A stretch of 64,000 nucleotides of DNA from contig CAZYHC010000010.1 in assembly GCA_964646625.1 (NCBI GenBank), positions 1 through 64,000 of the forward strand. Direction: 5' to 3'. The position numbers were made by a program, and so were the translations under genes. Every line of letters begins with the position of its first letter. Positions within the stretch are counted from its first letter, which is position 1. The DNA is from DAOULT01 sp964646625. GTDB taxonomy: Bacteria; Chloroflexota; Anaerolineae; CAZYHC01. This document shows, in pieces, positions 32,406 through 39,611 of this stretch. The notes under the pieces are model-generated. The model was not told the DNA's origin. It worked only from the letters and a program-made list of their open reading frames with translations, and ran no database searches.

Positions 32406-33062
32406 TTGCTCAAAGTCGATCTACACCTGCACACCGTCTACTCCGGGGACTCGCTGACTTCCCTGGAAGCGGTCATCGAAGCCTGTCGGAAACGTGGCCT
32501 GGGGGCCATCGCCGTCACCGATCACGGCACGATCGCCGGGGCGCTGGCTTTGCGGGATATCGCTCCTTTTCCGGTCATCGTCGGCCAGGAGGTAAAAACC
32601 AGCCGGGGGGAGCTTTTAGCCTACTTTCTGGAGGAAGGGATCCCCGAGAGACTGTCTCCTCAAGAGACTATAAAGCGCATCAGGGAACAGGGCGGGGTGG
32701 TAGGGGTCTCCCATCCGCTGGACCGTCTGCGTAGAGAGGCCGTGGGGCTTTCTGCGCTGCTGGAGATCGTCGAGCAGGTGGAGGCCCTGGAGGTTTTCAA
32801 CGCCCGCACCGTCTTCGCCGCCGATAACCGCCGGGCGGAGGAATTGGCCCAGGAGAGAGGCTTACTGCGGCTGGCGGGCAGCGACGCCCACACCGCCTAC
32901 GAGATCGGGCGGGCCTACGTGGAGATGCCGCCCTTCGAGGATCGGGCCGGGTTTTTGCGCAGCCTGGCCCAGGGGCGGGTCGTCGGTCGCCTGACCCCTT
33001 TCTGGATACATTTCGCTTCCACCTGGGCCAGGTTGCGTCCCCGGCTTCGTTCCTGGAGATAA
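32406..33062 (+). CDS. PHP-domain phosphoesterase
   Basis: A 218-aa stand-alone PHP domain. Metal ligands typical of the fold are visible: DLHLHTVYSGDS at the N-terminus, ITVTDHG-type motif as VTDHGTIAG, a Glu in VGQEVKT, GVSHPLDR in the middle and the C-terminal AGSDAHTAYEIG. Small PHP proteins act as phosphatases or 3',5'-bisphosphate or nucleic-acid phosphoesterases; the substrate here is open. TTG start with AAAGGAAAG upstream. It lies 26 bp before dprA on the same strand, so the two are probably co-transcribed from the promoter at 32349. Confidence 0.9.
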   Translation: MLKVDLHLHTVYSGDSLTSLEAVIEACRKRGLGAIAVTDHGTIAGALALRDIAPFPVIVGQEVKTSRGELLAYFLEEGIPERLSPQETIKRIREQGGVVGVSHPLDRLRREAVGLSALLEIVEQVEALEVFNARTVFAADNRRAEELAQERGLLRLAGSDAHTAYEIGRAYVEMPPFEDRAGFLRSLAQGRVVGRLTPFWIHFASTWARLRPRLRSWR

Positions 33063-33088
33063 ATGCAGATAAATGGCGGGAGATTTGG

Positions 33089-34195
33089 ATGATGGAAAAG
33101 TATTGGGTTGGGTTCAACATCGTGCCCGGCATCGGGCCGATACGCTTCAAGGCTCTGCTGGCGCACTTCGGCGACGCGGCACGGGCCTGGCAGGCGTCGG
33201 CCTCTGAGCTACAGGCCGCTGGCCTGGACAGGCGTTCCATCCAGAACCTGCTGAAGACGCGGGCCAGTTTGTCCCTGGCAGAGGAGATGGAGAAGATCGC
33301 CAGGGCAGGAGCGCGGCTGCTTACCTGGGACGACCCCGCTTATCCGCCACATCTGCGCCACATCTACGATCCTCCTTTTTTGCTCTATGTCAAGGGAGAG
33401 CTTCTGGAGGCCGATGAGTGGGCTGTGGCGATAGTGGGCACGCGACGGGCCTCCATCTACGGTAAGGAAGTGACCAAACAGCTTGCCAGAGACCTGGCTC
33501 GCAACCAGGTCACGGTGGTCAGCGGTCTGGCCAGTGGCATTGACACCCAGGCCCACCGCGCGGCATTGGAGGCGGGAGGCCGAACCATCGCCGTGCTGGG
33601 CAATGGTCTCGACATCGTCTATCCCTCGCAAAATAAGGCCCTGAGTAACCGGATCGAGGAGACAGGAGCACTGATCAGCGAGTTTCCGCTGGGCACCCGG
33701 CCAGAAGGCAGAAACTTCCCGCGCCGCAACCGGATAATCAGCGGCCTGACCCTGGGCACGGTGGTGGCCGAGGCCGGGCCTGTCAGTGGGGCGCTCATCA
33801 CGGCCCGCCACGCCCTGGAACAAGGACGAGACGTTTTCGCCGTGCCCGGCAATATCCTGTCCCGCCAGAGCCAGGGCACTAACGAGCTGATCCGCGACGG
33901 GGCCATCCCCGTGCTCTCCGTCGAGGATATCCTGCAAGGTCTGAATCTGAGCATGATCAGCCAGCACCAGGAGGTACGGGCCATCGTTCCCGAAAACGAA
34001 ACGGAGTCGGTGTTGTTGGCTTACCTCTCGGCCAACCCGACCCACATAGACGAAATCGTCAGGCAAAGCGATTTACCTACCGCCCTGGTCAGCAGCACCC
34101 TGTCCATGATGGAACTGAAAGGCATGGTGCGCCAGGTGGAAGGCATGAACTACGTGCTGGCCAGGGAAGGTCAAACCCCTTACGTGGTGGAGTAA
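33089..34195 (+). CDS. dprA: DNA processing protein DprA
   Basis: Loads RecA onto incoming single-stranded DNA during natural transformation. The 368-aa product has a helix-hairpin-helix N-terminus (FNIVPGIGPIRFKALLAHFG), the Rossmann-fold DprA core with VAIVGTRRASIYGKEVTKQL, VSGLASGIDTQAHRAALEAG, TIAVLGNGLDIVYPSQN and NFPRRNRIISGLTLGTVVAE, and a C-terminal winged helix (THIDEIVRQSDLPTALVSS). All core ssDNA-binding landmarks are present. No other competence gene is adjacent. The neighbouring PHP gene upstream shares its operon. Confidence 0.95.
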   Translation: MMEKYWVGFNIVPGIGPIRFKALLAHFGDAARAWQASASELQAAGLDRRSIQNLLKTRASLSLAEEMEKIARAGARLLTWDDPAYPPHLRHIYDPPFLLYVKGELLEADEWAVAIVGTRRASIYGKEVTKQLARDLARNQVTVVSGLASGIDTQAHRAALEAGGRTIAVLGNGLDIVYPSQNKALSNRIEETGALISEFPLGTRPEGRNFPRRNRIISGLTLGTVVAEAGPVSGALITARHALEQGRDVFAVPGNILSRQSQGTNELIRDGAIPVLSVEDILQGLNLSMISQHQEVRAIVPENETESVLLAYLSANPTHIDEIVRQSDLPTALVSSTLSMMELKGMVRQVEGMNYVLAREGQTPYVVE

Positions 34196-34234
34196 AAGGT
34201 GCCTGCGAGCTTGTATCGCAGGAGGAGTGATGGT

Positions 34235-35293
34235 TTAAACGTCCTGACGGGCCAGGTAGCGCTCCACCGCCCTGGTGCCTATTTTTTGCTCCACCATGCC
34301 GATGAATTGCCAGATGCCGTTGTAAGCGGGGTCGTCTTTGGGGGCCAGTTCGAGGACCTGGGAAGCCGCCCACAGGGCGTTAGGATAATCCTCGTAACCG
34401 GCGTAATAAAAGGCCAGCCCATAGTAGGGCCTGAAATTGCCTGGATCGAGATCGAGGGCTTTTTTCCAGCAGGAGAAAACAAAGTCGCTGACCAGGTCGC
34501 CGGTAGCTTCTGAATAACTGCTGACTAACAAGCCCCACACCAGACTTCTGGCCAGGTCAGAATCCAGGGCGCCCGTCACCCGCTCGGTTTCGGCAATGGC
34601 TTCGGAAAATTTACCCTGGATGGCCAGATTGGCAATGGCTACAATGTCAATCGGCTGAGCAAGCGTCGGTTTGGGTTTAGGCGGGGCCTCTGGTCTGGCT
34701 TTGAGGGCCGCTTCTTTAACCGGTTCGGGCACGAGGGGGGTATCGCGTTTGGGGGTATCACCTTGGGGAACAGCCATCAGTCTGGGACAGGCCGTAAACT
34801 CGCTCCTCAGACAAAATTTGCCCTGATGGGCCATGGGCACGGTATGCCGTCTGCCTGACACGTAACAGAAATTGTTGTAACTGGGATAGCCGGCGTGTAC
34901 TGTTTTGTTGCTCAACGAACCGAGATGGGAACAGAACTGCTCTCGCCGTTTCCCCACCTGCTGTGAGGCAATGTGCTCAGGGGGTCGGGTGGTGGGGATA
35001 GGGGCTGGCGCTTGGGCCATTTTCTTTTCGGCGCGTGCCTCTACCTGCCGGGGAGGCCGAGGCGGTGGTCTGGTGCTCGTCTCGGGGCCTGAGCCTCGCC
35101 CCCTGCCCCTGGCTGTGACCACGAATTGGTAACAGGTCTCGTGCTGGCCACTCAGACAAAACCTGGCTTGCTCTGACATCGACACTACCCGACGTTCGCC
35201 CGAAGCGTAGCAAAAATTATCGTAACTCGGATAAGAGATGTGAGTCTCGGCCTCGTCTCGCAAACCCAAATACGGACAAAATCTTCTCGCCAT
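34235..35293 (-). CDS. Protein with two Cys-rich CPYLG modules and a C-terminal TPR-like domain
   Basis: A 352-aa soluble protein. Residues ~6-56 and ~119-170 are two copies of a ~50-residue module with four Cys in the pattern C-x2-LG ... YPSY-x-NFCY ... Q-x-(K/R)-FCL ... C: the first begins FCPYLGLRDEAET, the second FCSHLGSLSNKTV. A Pro/Arg-rich spacer separates them. I recall similar CPYLGL modules in many Chloroflexota proteins; function is unknown, metal binding is plausible. The C-terminal ~120 residues carry helical pairs such as LDPGNFRPYYGLAFYYAG and DYPNALWAASQVLELAPKDD, consistent with TPRs. The stop of prfB lies two bases upstream of its start, so it is transcribed with prfB. Confidence 0.75.
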   Translation of the reverse strand: MARRFCPYLGLRDEAETHISYPSYDNFCYASGERRVVSMSEQARFCLSGQHETCYQFVVTARGRGRGSGPETSTRPPPRPPRQVEARAEKKMAQAPAPIPTTRPPEHIASQQVGKRREQFCSHLGSLSNKTVHAGYPSYNNFCYVSGRRHTVPMAHQGKFCLRSEFTACPRLMAVPQGDTPKRDTPLVPEPVKEAALKARPEAPPKPKPTLAQPIDIVAIANLAIQGKFSEAIAETERVTGALDSDLARSLVWGLLVSSYSEATGDLVSDFVFSCWKKALDLDPGNFRPYYGLAFYYAGYEDYPNALWAASQVLELAPKDDPAYNGIWQFIGMVEQKIGTRAVERYLARQDV

Positions 35294-35295
35294 TT

Positions 35296-36397
35296 CTAAC
35301 CCTCGCCTACCGTTGCTCTAAGGTAAGCTTCGATGAAACTATCCAGTTCTCCATCCAATACAGCCGTAGTGTTAGCCACTTCGTGGCCGGTGCGCAGATC
35401 CTTGACCATGTGATAGGGATGCAGCACATAGGAACGGATCTGGTTGCCCCAACCGGCCTCCACGTGTTTGCCTTTAAGCCGGGCCAATTCGGCCTCTTGT
35501 TTCTCCCATTCCAGCTCGTAAAGACGGGCACGCAGGATACGCATGGCTACCTCTTTATTCCGAAACTGAGAACGTTCGTTCTGACAGGAAGCCACGATGC
35601 CCGTCGGCAGGTGGGTGATACGCACCGCGGTGGCGTTCTTCTGGACGTGTTGTCCTCCCGCTCCCGAAGAGCGAAAGACGTCAATGCGCAGATCATCGAG
35701 ATCGATTTCCACCTCGATATCCTCGCTGATGTCGGGGATGACCTCCACCAAAACAAAAGAGGTGTGACGGCGGTGGGCGGCGTCGAAAGGAGAAAGACGC
35801 ACCAGCCGATGGACCCCCCGTTCGGCCTTGAGATAGCCGTAAGCGTAGGGGCCGGCCACCTCGACGGTGGCGCTTTTCAGCCCGGCCTCCTCGCCGGTCA
35901 GAGAGTCCAAAAGGACAGTTTTATAGCCCCGGGCCTCCGCCCAGCGCAGGTACATGCGCAGCAACATTTCCGCCCAGTCCTGGGCCTCAGTGCCACCCGC
36001 TCCAGCGTGAAGAGCCAGGATGGCATGGCCCCGATCGTGCGGGCCAGAGAAAAGCAATCGGAATTCGAGCTTTTCCAACTCGGCGGTTATCTTCTCCACC
36101 TCGGGGGCCATCTCCCTGACCATAGCCTCGTCCTCATCGGCCATAGCCAGTTCCAGCAGGTCTTGCCCCTCCCTCACCCGGCTGGCCAACCCTCGCCAGG
36201 TTTCCACTCCCTCATTCAAAGCGGCCAGCCTCTGCATGATGGCCTGCCCGCTCTCTGGATCATCCCAGAGATCCGGTTCAGCCGCTTTCTTCTCTAATTT
36301 AGCAGCTTCTTCTTCTTTGCCGGCTATGTCAAAGACGCACCATGATTTGCTGGATGCGCCCATCCAGTTCTTGTAAACGACTCCTCAACTCTTCCAT
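35296..36397 (-). CDS. prfB: Peptide chain release factor 2, with programmed +1 frameshift
   Basis: Recognises UGA and UAA stop codons. Translation starts at the ATG at 36397, with GAGGAGG upstream, and runs 22 codons (MEELRSRLQELDGRIQQIMV-R-L) to an in-frame TGA at 36331-36329. A +1 shift at CTT-TGA-C continues as DIAGKEEEAAKLEK, giving about 366 aa. This is the autoregulatory RF2 frameshift: low RF2 slows reading of UGA and allows the shift. Downstream, the stop-codon-recognition tripeptide SPF (VRLSPFDAAHRRH) and the catalytic GGQ (SSGAGGQHVQKNATAVR) are intact. The Shine-Dalgarno-like stimulator upstream of the shift is weak (ATGGTG) compared with E. coli. Confidence 0.95.
36328..36334 (-). 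other. RF2 programmed +1 frameshift site CTTTGAC
   Basis: On the minus strand the zero frame reads CGT CTT TGA; slipping one base forward reads GAC ATA GCC and enters the long prfB frame. The heptamer is the same as in most bacterial prfB genes. Confidence 0.93.
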
Positions 36398-36475
36398 CGG
36401 CTCTATAACCTCCTCGATTCAAATACGGTTTTACGTCTTTCCTGATCCAGAGTGATAGTGAACAAACAGCTTCTC

Positions 36476-36793
36476 TCAAATCGCATTTTTGTAAATGATC
36501 AACCCAGAAGGAATGTAATCGATAATGACAAACCTGAGACCCTGAGCGTTAACTATGTCGTTGACCTTTTTTAGCGATTCGGATGAGGCGATTACTTTTT
36601 TTCCTTTAACGGCCACATACTTGCCACAATATTTATGGCTTTCTTTTGCCAGCCACTCGCTCATCCATCGTTCATCCTCCTGGGCAAGAAGCAGTTCTTC
36701 TTCAGTGAAGCCCAGATCACGAGGATCAAAATATCCTATACGATCCTGAAGATCGTCTTGCTCTTCTAAAATCCCATCTATCACTTTATTCAT
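36476..36793 (-). CDS. DUF5678-like small protein
   Basis: About 105 aa. The C-terminal half, WLAKESHKYCGKYVAVKGKK followed by VIASSESLKKVNDIV, matches the DUF5678 pattern (a small domain beginning W-hxxx-xxYxGkyVAv). The N-terminal part is acidic (LEEQDDLQDRIGYFDPRDLG). I place the start at the ATG at 36793 because GGAGGG precedes it; the frame stays open to 36883 over the end of the upstream gene. It follows the nucleotidyltransferase gene by about 20 bp on the same strand. The function of the domain is unknown, and it could be an accessory or antitoxin-like partner of the nucleotidyltransferase. Confidence 0.65.
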   Translation of the reverse strand: MNKVIDGILEEQDDLQDRIGYFDPRDLGFTEEELLLAQEDERWMSEWLAKESHKYCGKYVAVKGKKVIASSESLKKVNDIVNAQGLRFVIIDYIPSGLIIYKNAI

Positions 36794-36815
36794 TCGAACA
36801 AACCCTCCACAGCTT

Positions 36816-37166
36816 TTACAAAAGAGCGGGCTGCGGCCATAACACTTTCCCATCTCGCTCCACGTTCCGCAGAAAAGAAGCATTTTCCCGTTTCCACAGG
36901 TCTTGATGAGCCTGATCGATCACATTTAAGGAGAAGATGTAGGCAAAGTCAGCATCCCACATCACCCTATACGCAATCTCGCTCACTCGCTCGTCCAGTT
37001 CTGGGGTCAGGCGACGCAACACCAACAGTAAATCTACATCGGAATCGAAGTGTGCTTCATCTCGTGCATACGAGCCGTATAGAATGAGGCTCAAAAGGTC
37101 ATTCCCTAACGCCTGATGCAATTTGTCTCGCAGTTGGTTCAGCAGCATAGCAAGTTCGGGTGACAT
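36816..37166 (-). CDS. Minimal nucleotidyltransferase (MNT family)
   Basis: A 116-aa polymerase-beta-type nucleotidyltransferase. The GSx10DxD active-site motif is present as YGSYARDEAHFDSDVDLLLV, with both Asp intact. N-terminal helix MLLNQLRDKLHQALG and C-terminal part WDADFAYIFSLNVID are typical for the family. Such proteins often pair with a HEPN toxin (MntA-HepT), but the next gene downstream is DUF5678-like, not HEPN. The ATG follows GGGAGAAGC. It starts 12 bp after the end of ftsY on the same strand, so it may be carried on the ftsY transcript. Confidence 0.8.
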   Translation of the reverse strand: MSPELAMLLNQLRDKLHQALGNDLLSLILYGSYARDEAHFDSDVDLLLVLRRLTPELDERVSEIAYRVMWDADFAYIFSLNVIDQAHQDLWKRENASFLRNVERDGKVLWPQPALL

Positions 37167-37178
37167 GCTTCTCCCTTA

Positions 37179-38093
37179 CTACTCGAACAAACCCTCCACA
37201 AACGTCTGGGCCTCAAACTCGGCCAGGTCGTCCAGGCCCTCGCCGGTGCCCACGAAGCGGATGGGGATGCCCAGTTCGCGGACGATGGCAAAGGCGATGC
37301 CTCCTTTGGCCGTGCCGTCCAGCTTGGTCAGGACGATGCCCGTCACTTCGACGGCTTCCTTGAAGTGTTTGGCCTGGGAGAGCGCATTCTGGCCCGTGGT
37401 GGCGTCCAGCACCAGCAGGGTTTCGTGGGGAGCGAGATGCACGTGTTTGCTGGCTACGCCGCGTACTTTCTTTAACTCCTCCATCAGATTATACTTGGTG
37501 TGCAGCCGCCCGGCGGTGTCGATGATCAGGATGTCGGCCTTGCGGGCGCGGCTGGCCTGGATGGCGTCGTAGACCACCGCCCCAGGGTCGGCGCCCGGCT
37601 GGTGGTGGATAACGTCCACCCCTACCCGTTCGCCCCAGATTTTGAGCTGGTCTATAGCCGCGGCCCGGAAAGTGTCCGCCGCTCCGAAGACGACCTTTTT
37701 GCCCTGTTCCTGGTAATAACGGGCCAGTTTAGCGATGGTGGTGGTCTTGCCCGAACCATTCGCCCCCACCACCAGGATGATGGTTAACAAACGTGATCCT
37801 TCCACCGGACGGGGGCCTTTCCCATCCAAAAGCTGGACCAATTCTCCTTTTAGAAGCTCTTCCGCTTTGCGGGCATCACGTATTCTCTCCCTGGCTATCC
37901 GCTCCTGCAATCGCTCTATCAACGCTAAGGTGGTGTTCACTCCTACATCGGCCAGGATGAGCAACTCTTCCAGTTCTTCCCACAGTGCGTCTGTGATCTC
38001 ATTGGCGCCCAGGAGGCCGGTAATCTGTCCGAAAAAGGACTGGCGGGTGCGGCTCAGACTATCTTTGAGCTTTTTCGACCGTCCGAAGATCAA
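37179..38093 (-). CDS. ftsY: Signal recognition particle receptor FtsY
   Basis: SRP-type GTPase that receives ribosome-nascent chain complexes at the membrane. The 304-aa product lacks the acidic A domain of proteobacterial FtsY. The N domain (SFFGQITGLLGANEITDALW) precedes the G domain with P-loop VGANGSGKTTTIAKLARYY, FGAADTFRAAAIDQLKIW, the IIDTAGRLHTKYNLMEEL G3 region, VLTKLDGTAKGG and IRFVGTGEGLDDLAEF. A TTG start follows GGGAGG. A strong promoter lies at 38133-38161. The closely following nucleotidyltransferase and DUF5678 genes share its direction. Confidence 0.96.
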   Translation of the reverse strand: MIFGRSKKLKDSLSRTRQSFFGQITGLLGANEITDALWEELEELLILADVGVNTTLALIERLQERIARERIRDARKAEELLKGELVQLLDGKGPRPVEGSRLLTIILVVGANGSGKTTTIAKLARYYQEQGKKVVFGAADTFRAAAIDQLKIWGERVGVDVIHHQPGADPGAVVYDAIQASRARKADILIIDTAGRLHTKYNLMEELKKVRGVASKHVHLAPHETLLVLDATTGQNALSQAKHFKEAVEVTGIVLTKLDGTAKGGIAFAIVRELGIPIRFVGTGEGLDDLAEFEAQTFVEGLFE

Positions 38094-38132
38094 TCTCTAT
38101 TCCTCCCATTCCGTTTCAGAACATCTACAAGA

Positions 38133-38161
38133 ATTATACTACAAAGCGGCGCCAAAGACAA
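38133..38161 (-). promoter_or_regulatory. Sigma-70-type promoter for ftsY
   Basis: Minus strand TTGTCT (38161-38156), 17-bp spacer, TATAAT (38138-38133). Confidence 0.75.
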
Positions 38162-38620
38162 AAAGGCATCAGTCTCTGAGAAGGAATCCGCGAGACATTA
38201 TTTGCCAACATTTCATCCATAAGGTATAATCCATTGCGGCAAACTTACGTTAAGTGGTTATGTCCCCAGGCAGGGGAATCTCCAGAACTGTTCGTTTTGG
38301 GAAGGGTGATACGACTTTTTGGGACTTTTGAGGTATGACTTAATGGGACTCAACAGTAGTCTCCCCCAAAAGTGTTGCTAAGCATTTTACCGCTGAGAAC
38401 GCCGAGTTCGCAGAGTATTTCTTGTATTTCTCAGCGATCTCTGCGTGCTCTGCGGTTCAAAAGTTGCTATCCTTCAGCCAGCAACACCCAAGAGGGAGAC
38501 TACCGACAGTGGTAGGAAGGAAAAAAACAGAGAGGCCTGACAAAAGACGAATAGCCCCAAACAGAAGCCATCCTAATCAGGCATCTCCGACGTTTGTACT
38601 TTTTGCCCCCTTCATGCAGC
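38162..38620. other. Intergenic region holding a MITE-like element
   Basis: No gene is supported between ftsY and trxA. Apart from the ftsY promoter and the 148-bp element at 38356-38503, the flanks (38162-38355 and 38504-38620) show nothing I can name. Confidence 0.6.
38356..38503 (+). mobile_element. MITE-like element, copy A (148 bp)
   Basis: Differs at one position from the reverse complement of 45756-45903. The ends are imperfect inverted repeats: GTAGTCTCCCCCAAAAGTGT at the left and, read inward from the right, GTAGTCTCCCTCTTGGGTGT, both continuing TGCT. No coding capacity. The interior (CTCTGCGTGCTCTGCGGTT) resembles dispersed palindromic repeats. No clear target duplication flanks this copy. 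Confidence 0.85.
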
Positions 38621-38944
38621 CTACAAATGGACCGAGATTTTTTCCACCAGCCTTTGCTTGGGCATGTAGCCGACCAGACGCTCCACTGCCTGGCCGTCCT
38701 TGAACATGATCAGGGTGGGAATGCTCTGTACTCCGTACCTGGTAGCCAACTCTGGGTTCCCATCGACATCCAGCTTGGCTACCTTAAGCTTGCCCGCATA
38801 TTCTTTAGCCACCTCTTCCAGGACAGGGGCGATCATACGACAAGGCCCACACCATTCGGCCCAAAAATCGGTCAGGACCGGCAAATCCGCCTGAATAACT
38901 TCAGCCTCAAAGGTATCGGCGGTTACATGGATTGGTTCAGCCAT
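38621..38944 (-). CDS. trxA: Thioredoxin
   Basis: A 107-aa classical thioredoxin with active site W31-C-G-P-C35 inside VLTDFWAEWCGPCRMIAPVL, followed by KLKVAKLDVDGNPELATRYG, the cis-Pro loop VQSIPTLIMFKDG and the C-terminal helix. Cytosolic disulfide reductase, possibly also reducing persulfides. The ATG follows GGAGGAAAAACT. It is 60 bp downstream of a CsoR/CstR-family repressor gene on the same strand and presumably shares its promoter and operator at 39335-39385, which would link this thioredoxin to thiol or sulfur stress rather than making it the housekeeping copy. Confidence 0.95.
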   Translation of the reverse strand: MAEPIHVTADTFEAEVIQADLPVLTDFWAEWCGPCRMIAPVLEEVAKEYAGKLKVAKLDVDGNPELATRYGVQSIPTLIMFKDGQAVERLVGYMPKQRLVEKISVHL

Positions 38945-39004
38945 AGTTTTTCCTCCAGTTTCGTATTTTGATTTTGGCCAGATGAGTGATAGACCGCCAG
39001 AAGG

Positions 39005-39307
39005 CTACTGGTCTATGTCATCTGGCCTGAAGGTGTTAGTCGGCTCCATGGTCAGAGAATAGCGAGAGAAAACAAGCTCTATGGCACGGGTGATTTTCTT
39101 TTTCCTCTTCTCAGCGTCGCCAGCCATAAGGCACTCTTCTAAATAGCTGCTTACGATGGACACTCCCACTTTATCCAAAGCCGCCCGGGCGGCCATCAGT
39201 TGGGTAAGGATGTCTTCGCAATCCCGTTCCCCTTCGATCATCCGTTGCAGGCCGCGTATCTGTCCCTCAATCTTTCTCAACCTGGAATTAAGCTCGTCTC
39301 TCTCCAC
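39005..39307 (-). CDS. CsoR/FrmR/CstR-family repressor, CstR-like (two Cys, no His)
   Basis: A 100-aa all-helical repressor: LNSRLRKIEGQIRGLQRMIE with C30 (GERDCEDIL) and C59 (SYLEECL). In copper-sensing CsoR the ligands are Cys, then His 25 residues later, then Cys 29 residues after the first. Here the spacing of the two Cys (29) is kept but the His position is Y55. Two Cys without the His is the pattern of CstR-type persulfide sensors. The GTG start lies downstream of AGGAGG. The operator-like palindrome at 39335 and the promoter at 39357-39385 are directly upstream, indicating autoregulation, and trxA follows in the operon. Confidence 0.88.
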   Translation of the reverse strand: MERDELNSRLRKIEGQIRGLQRMIEGERDCEDILTQLMAARAALDKVGVSIVSSYLEECLMAGDAEKRKKKITRAIELVFSRYSLTMEPTNTFRPDDIDQ

Positions 39308-39334
39308 TGCGCTTCTTGCCTCCTGACCTCGGAG

Positions 39335-39351
39335 ATACCCCTATAGGGTAT
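39335..39351. promoter_or_regulatory. Operator-like palindrome of the CstR-like repressor
   Basis: ATACCC-CTATA-GGGTAT, perfect six-base arms around five bases, the G/C-tract design typical of CsoR-family operators. It lies just downstream of the -10 box of the repressor-trxA promoter, where binding would block transcription. Confidence 0.75.
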
Positions 39352-39356
39352 ATATA

Positions 39357-39385
39357 ATCTTATACCTTTTGTCCATTTTTGTCAA
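39357..39385 (-). promoter_or_regulatory. Sigma-70-type promoter for the repressor-trxA operon
   Basis: Minus strand TTGACA (39385-39380), 17-bp spacer, TAAGAT (39362-39357). Confidence 0.75.
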
Positions 39386-39415
39386 ACGGCGTTCCAGGCC
39401 GTCAGGAACACGAGC

Positions 39416-39444
39416 TTGCGTAAATCCCCCGAATGTGATAGAAT
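39416..39444 (+). promoter_or_regulatory. Sigma-70-type promoter for glmU
   Basis: TTGCGT (39416-39421), 17-bp spacer, TAGAAT (39439-39444). The ~165-nt leader contains a small hairpin CATGC-CTTCAA-GCATG near 39560. Confidence 0.65.
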
Positions 39445-39611
39445 GGTTGAAAGACAGAGGCCGCTGATTAGAGCCTGAACAAGCGATGGAAGATCAATCT
39501 CCTGAGAGACAAAACGAATCAGTACATAATGACGACCGAGGCACGGTTTTATCATAACATGCCTTCAAGCATGGGCCTTGGTTGTTTTTCTTTAGCAGGT
39601 GGATAGGCCAA

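Noticed and set aside
32660..34066. Minus-strand frames opposite the PHP and dprA genes
   Set aside because: Both plus-strand genes have complete, recognisable motifs.
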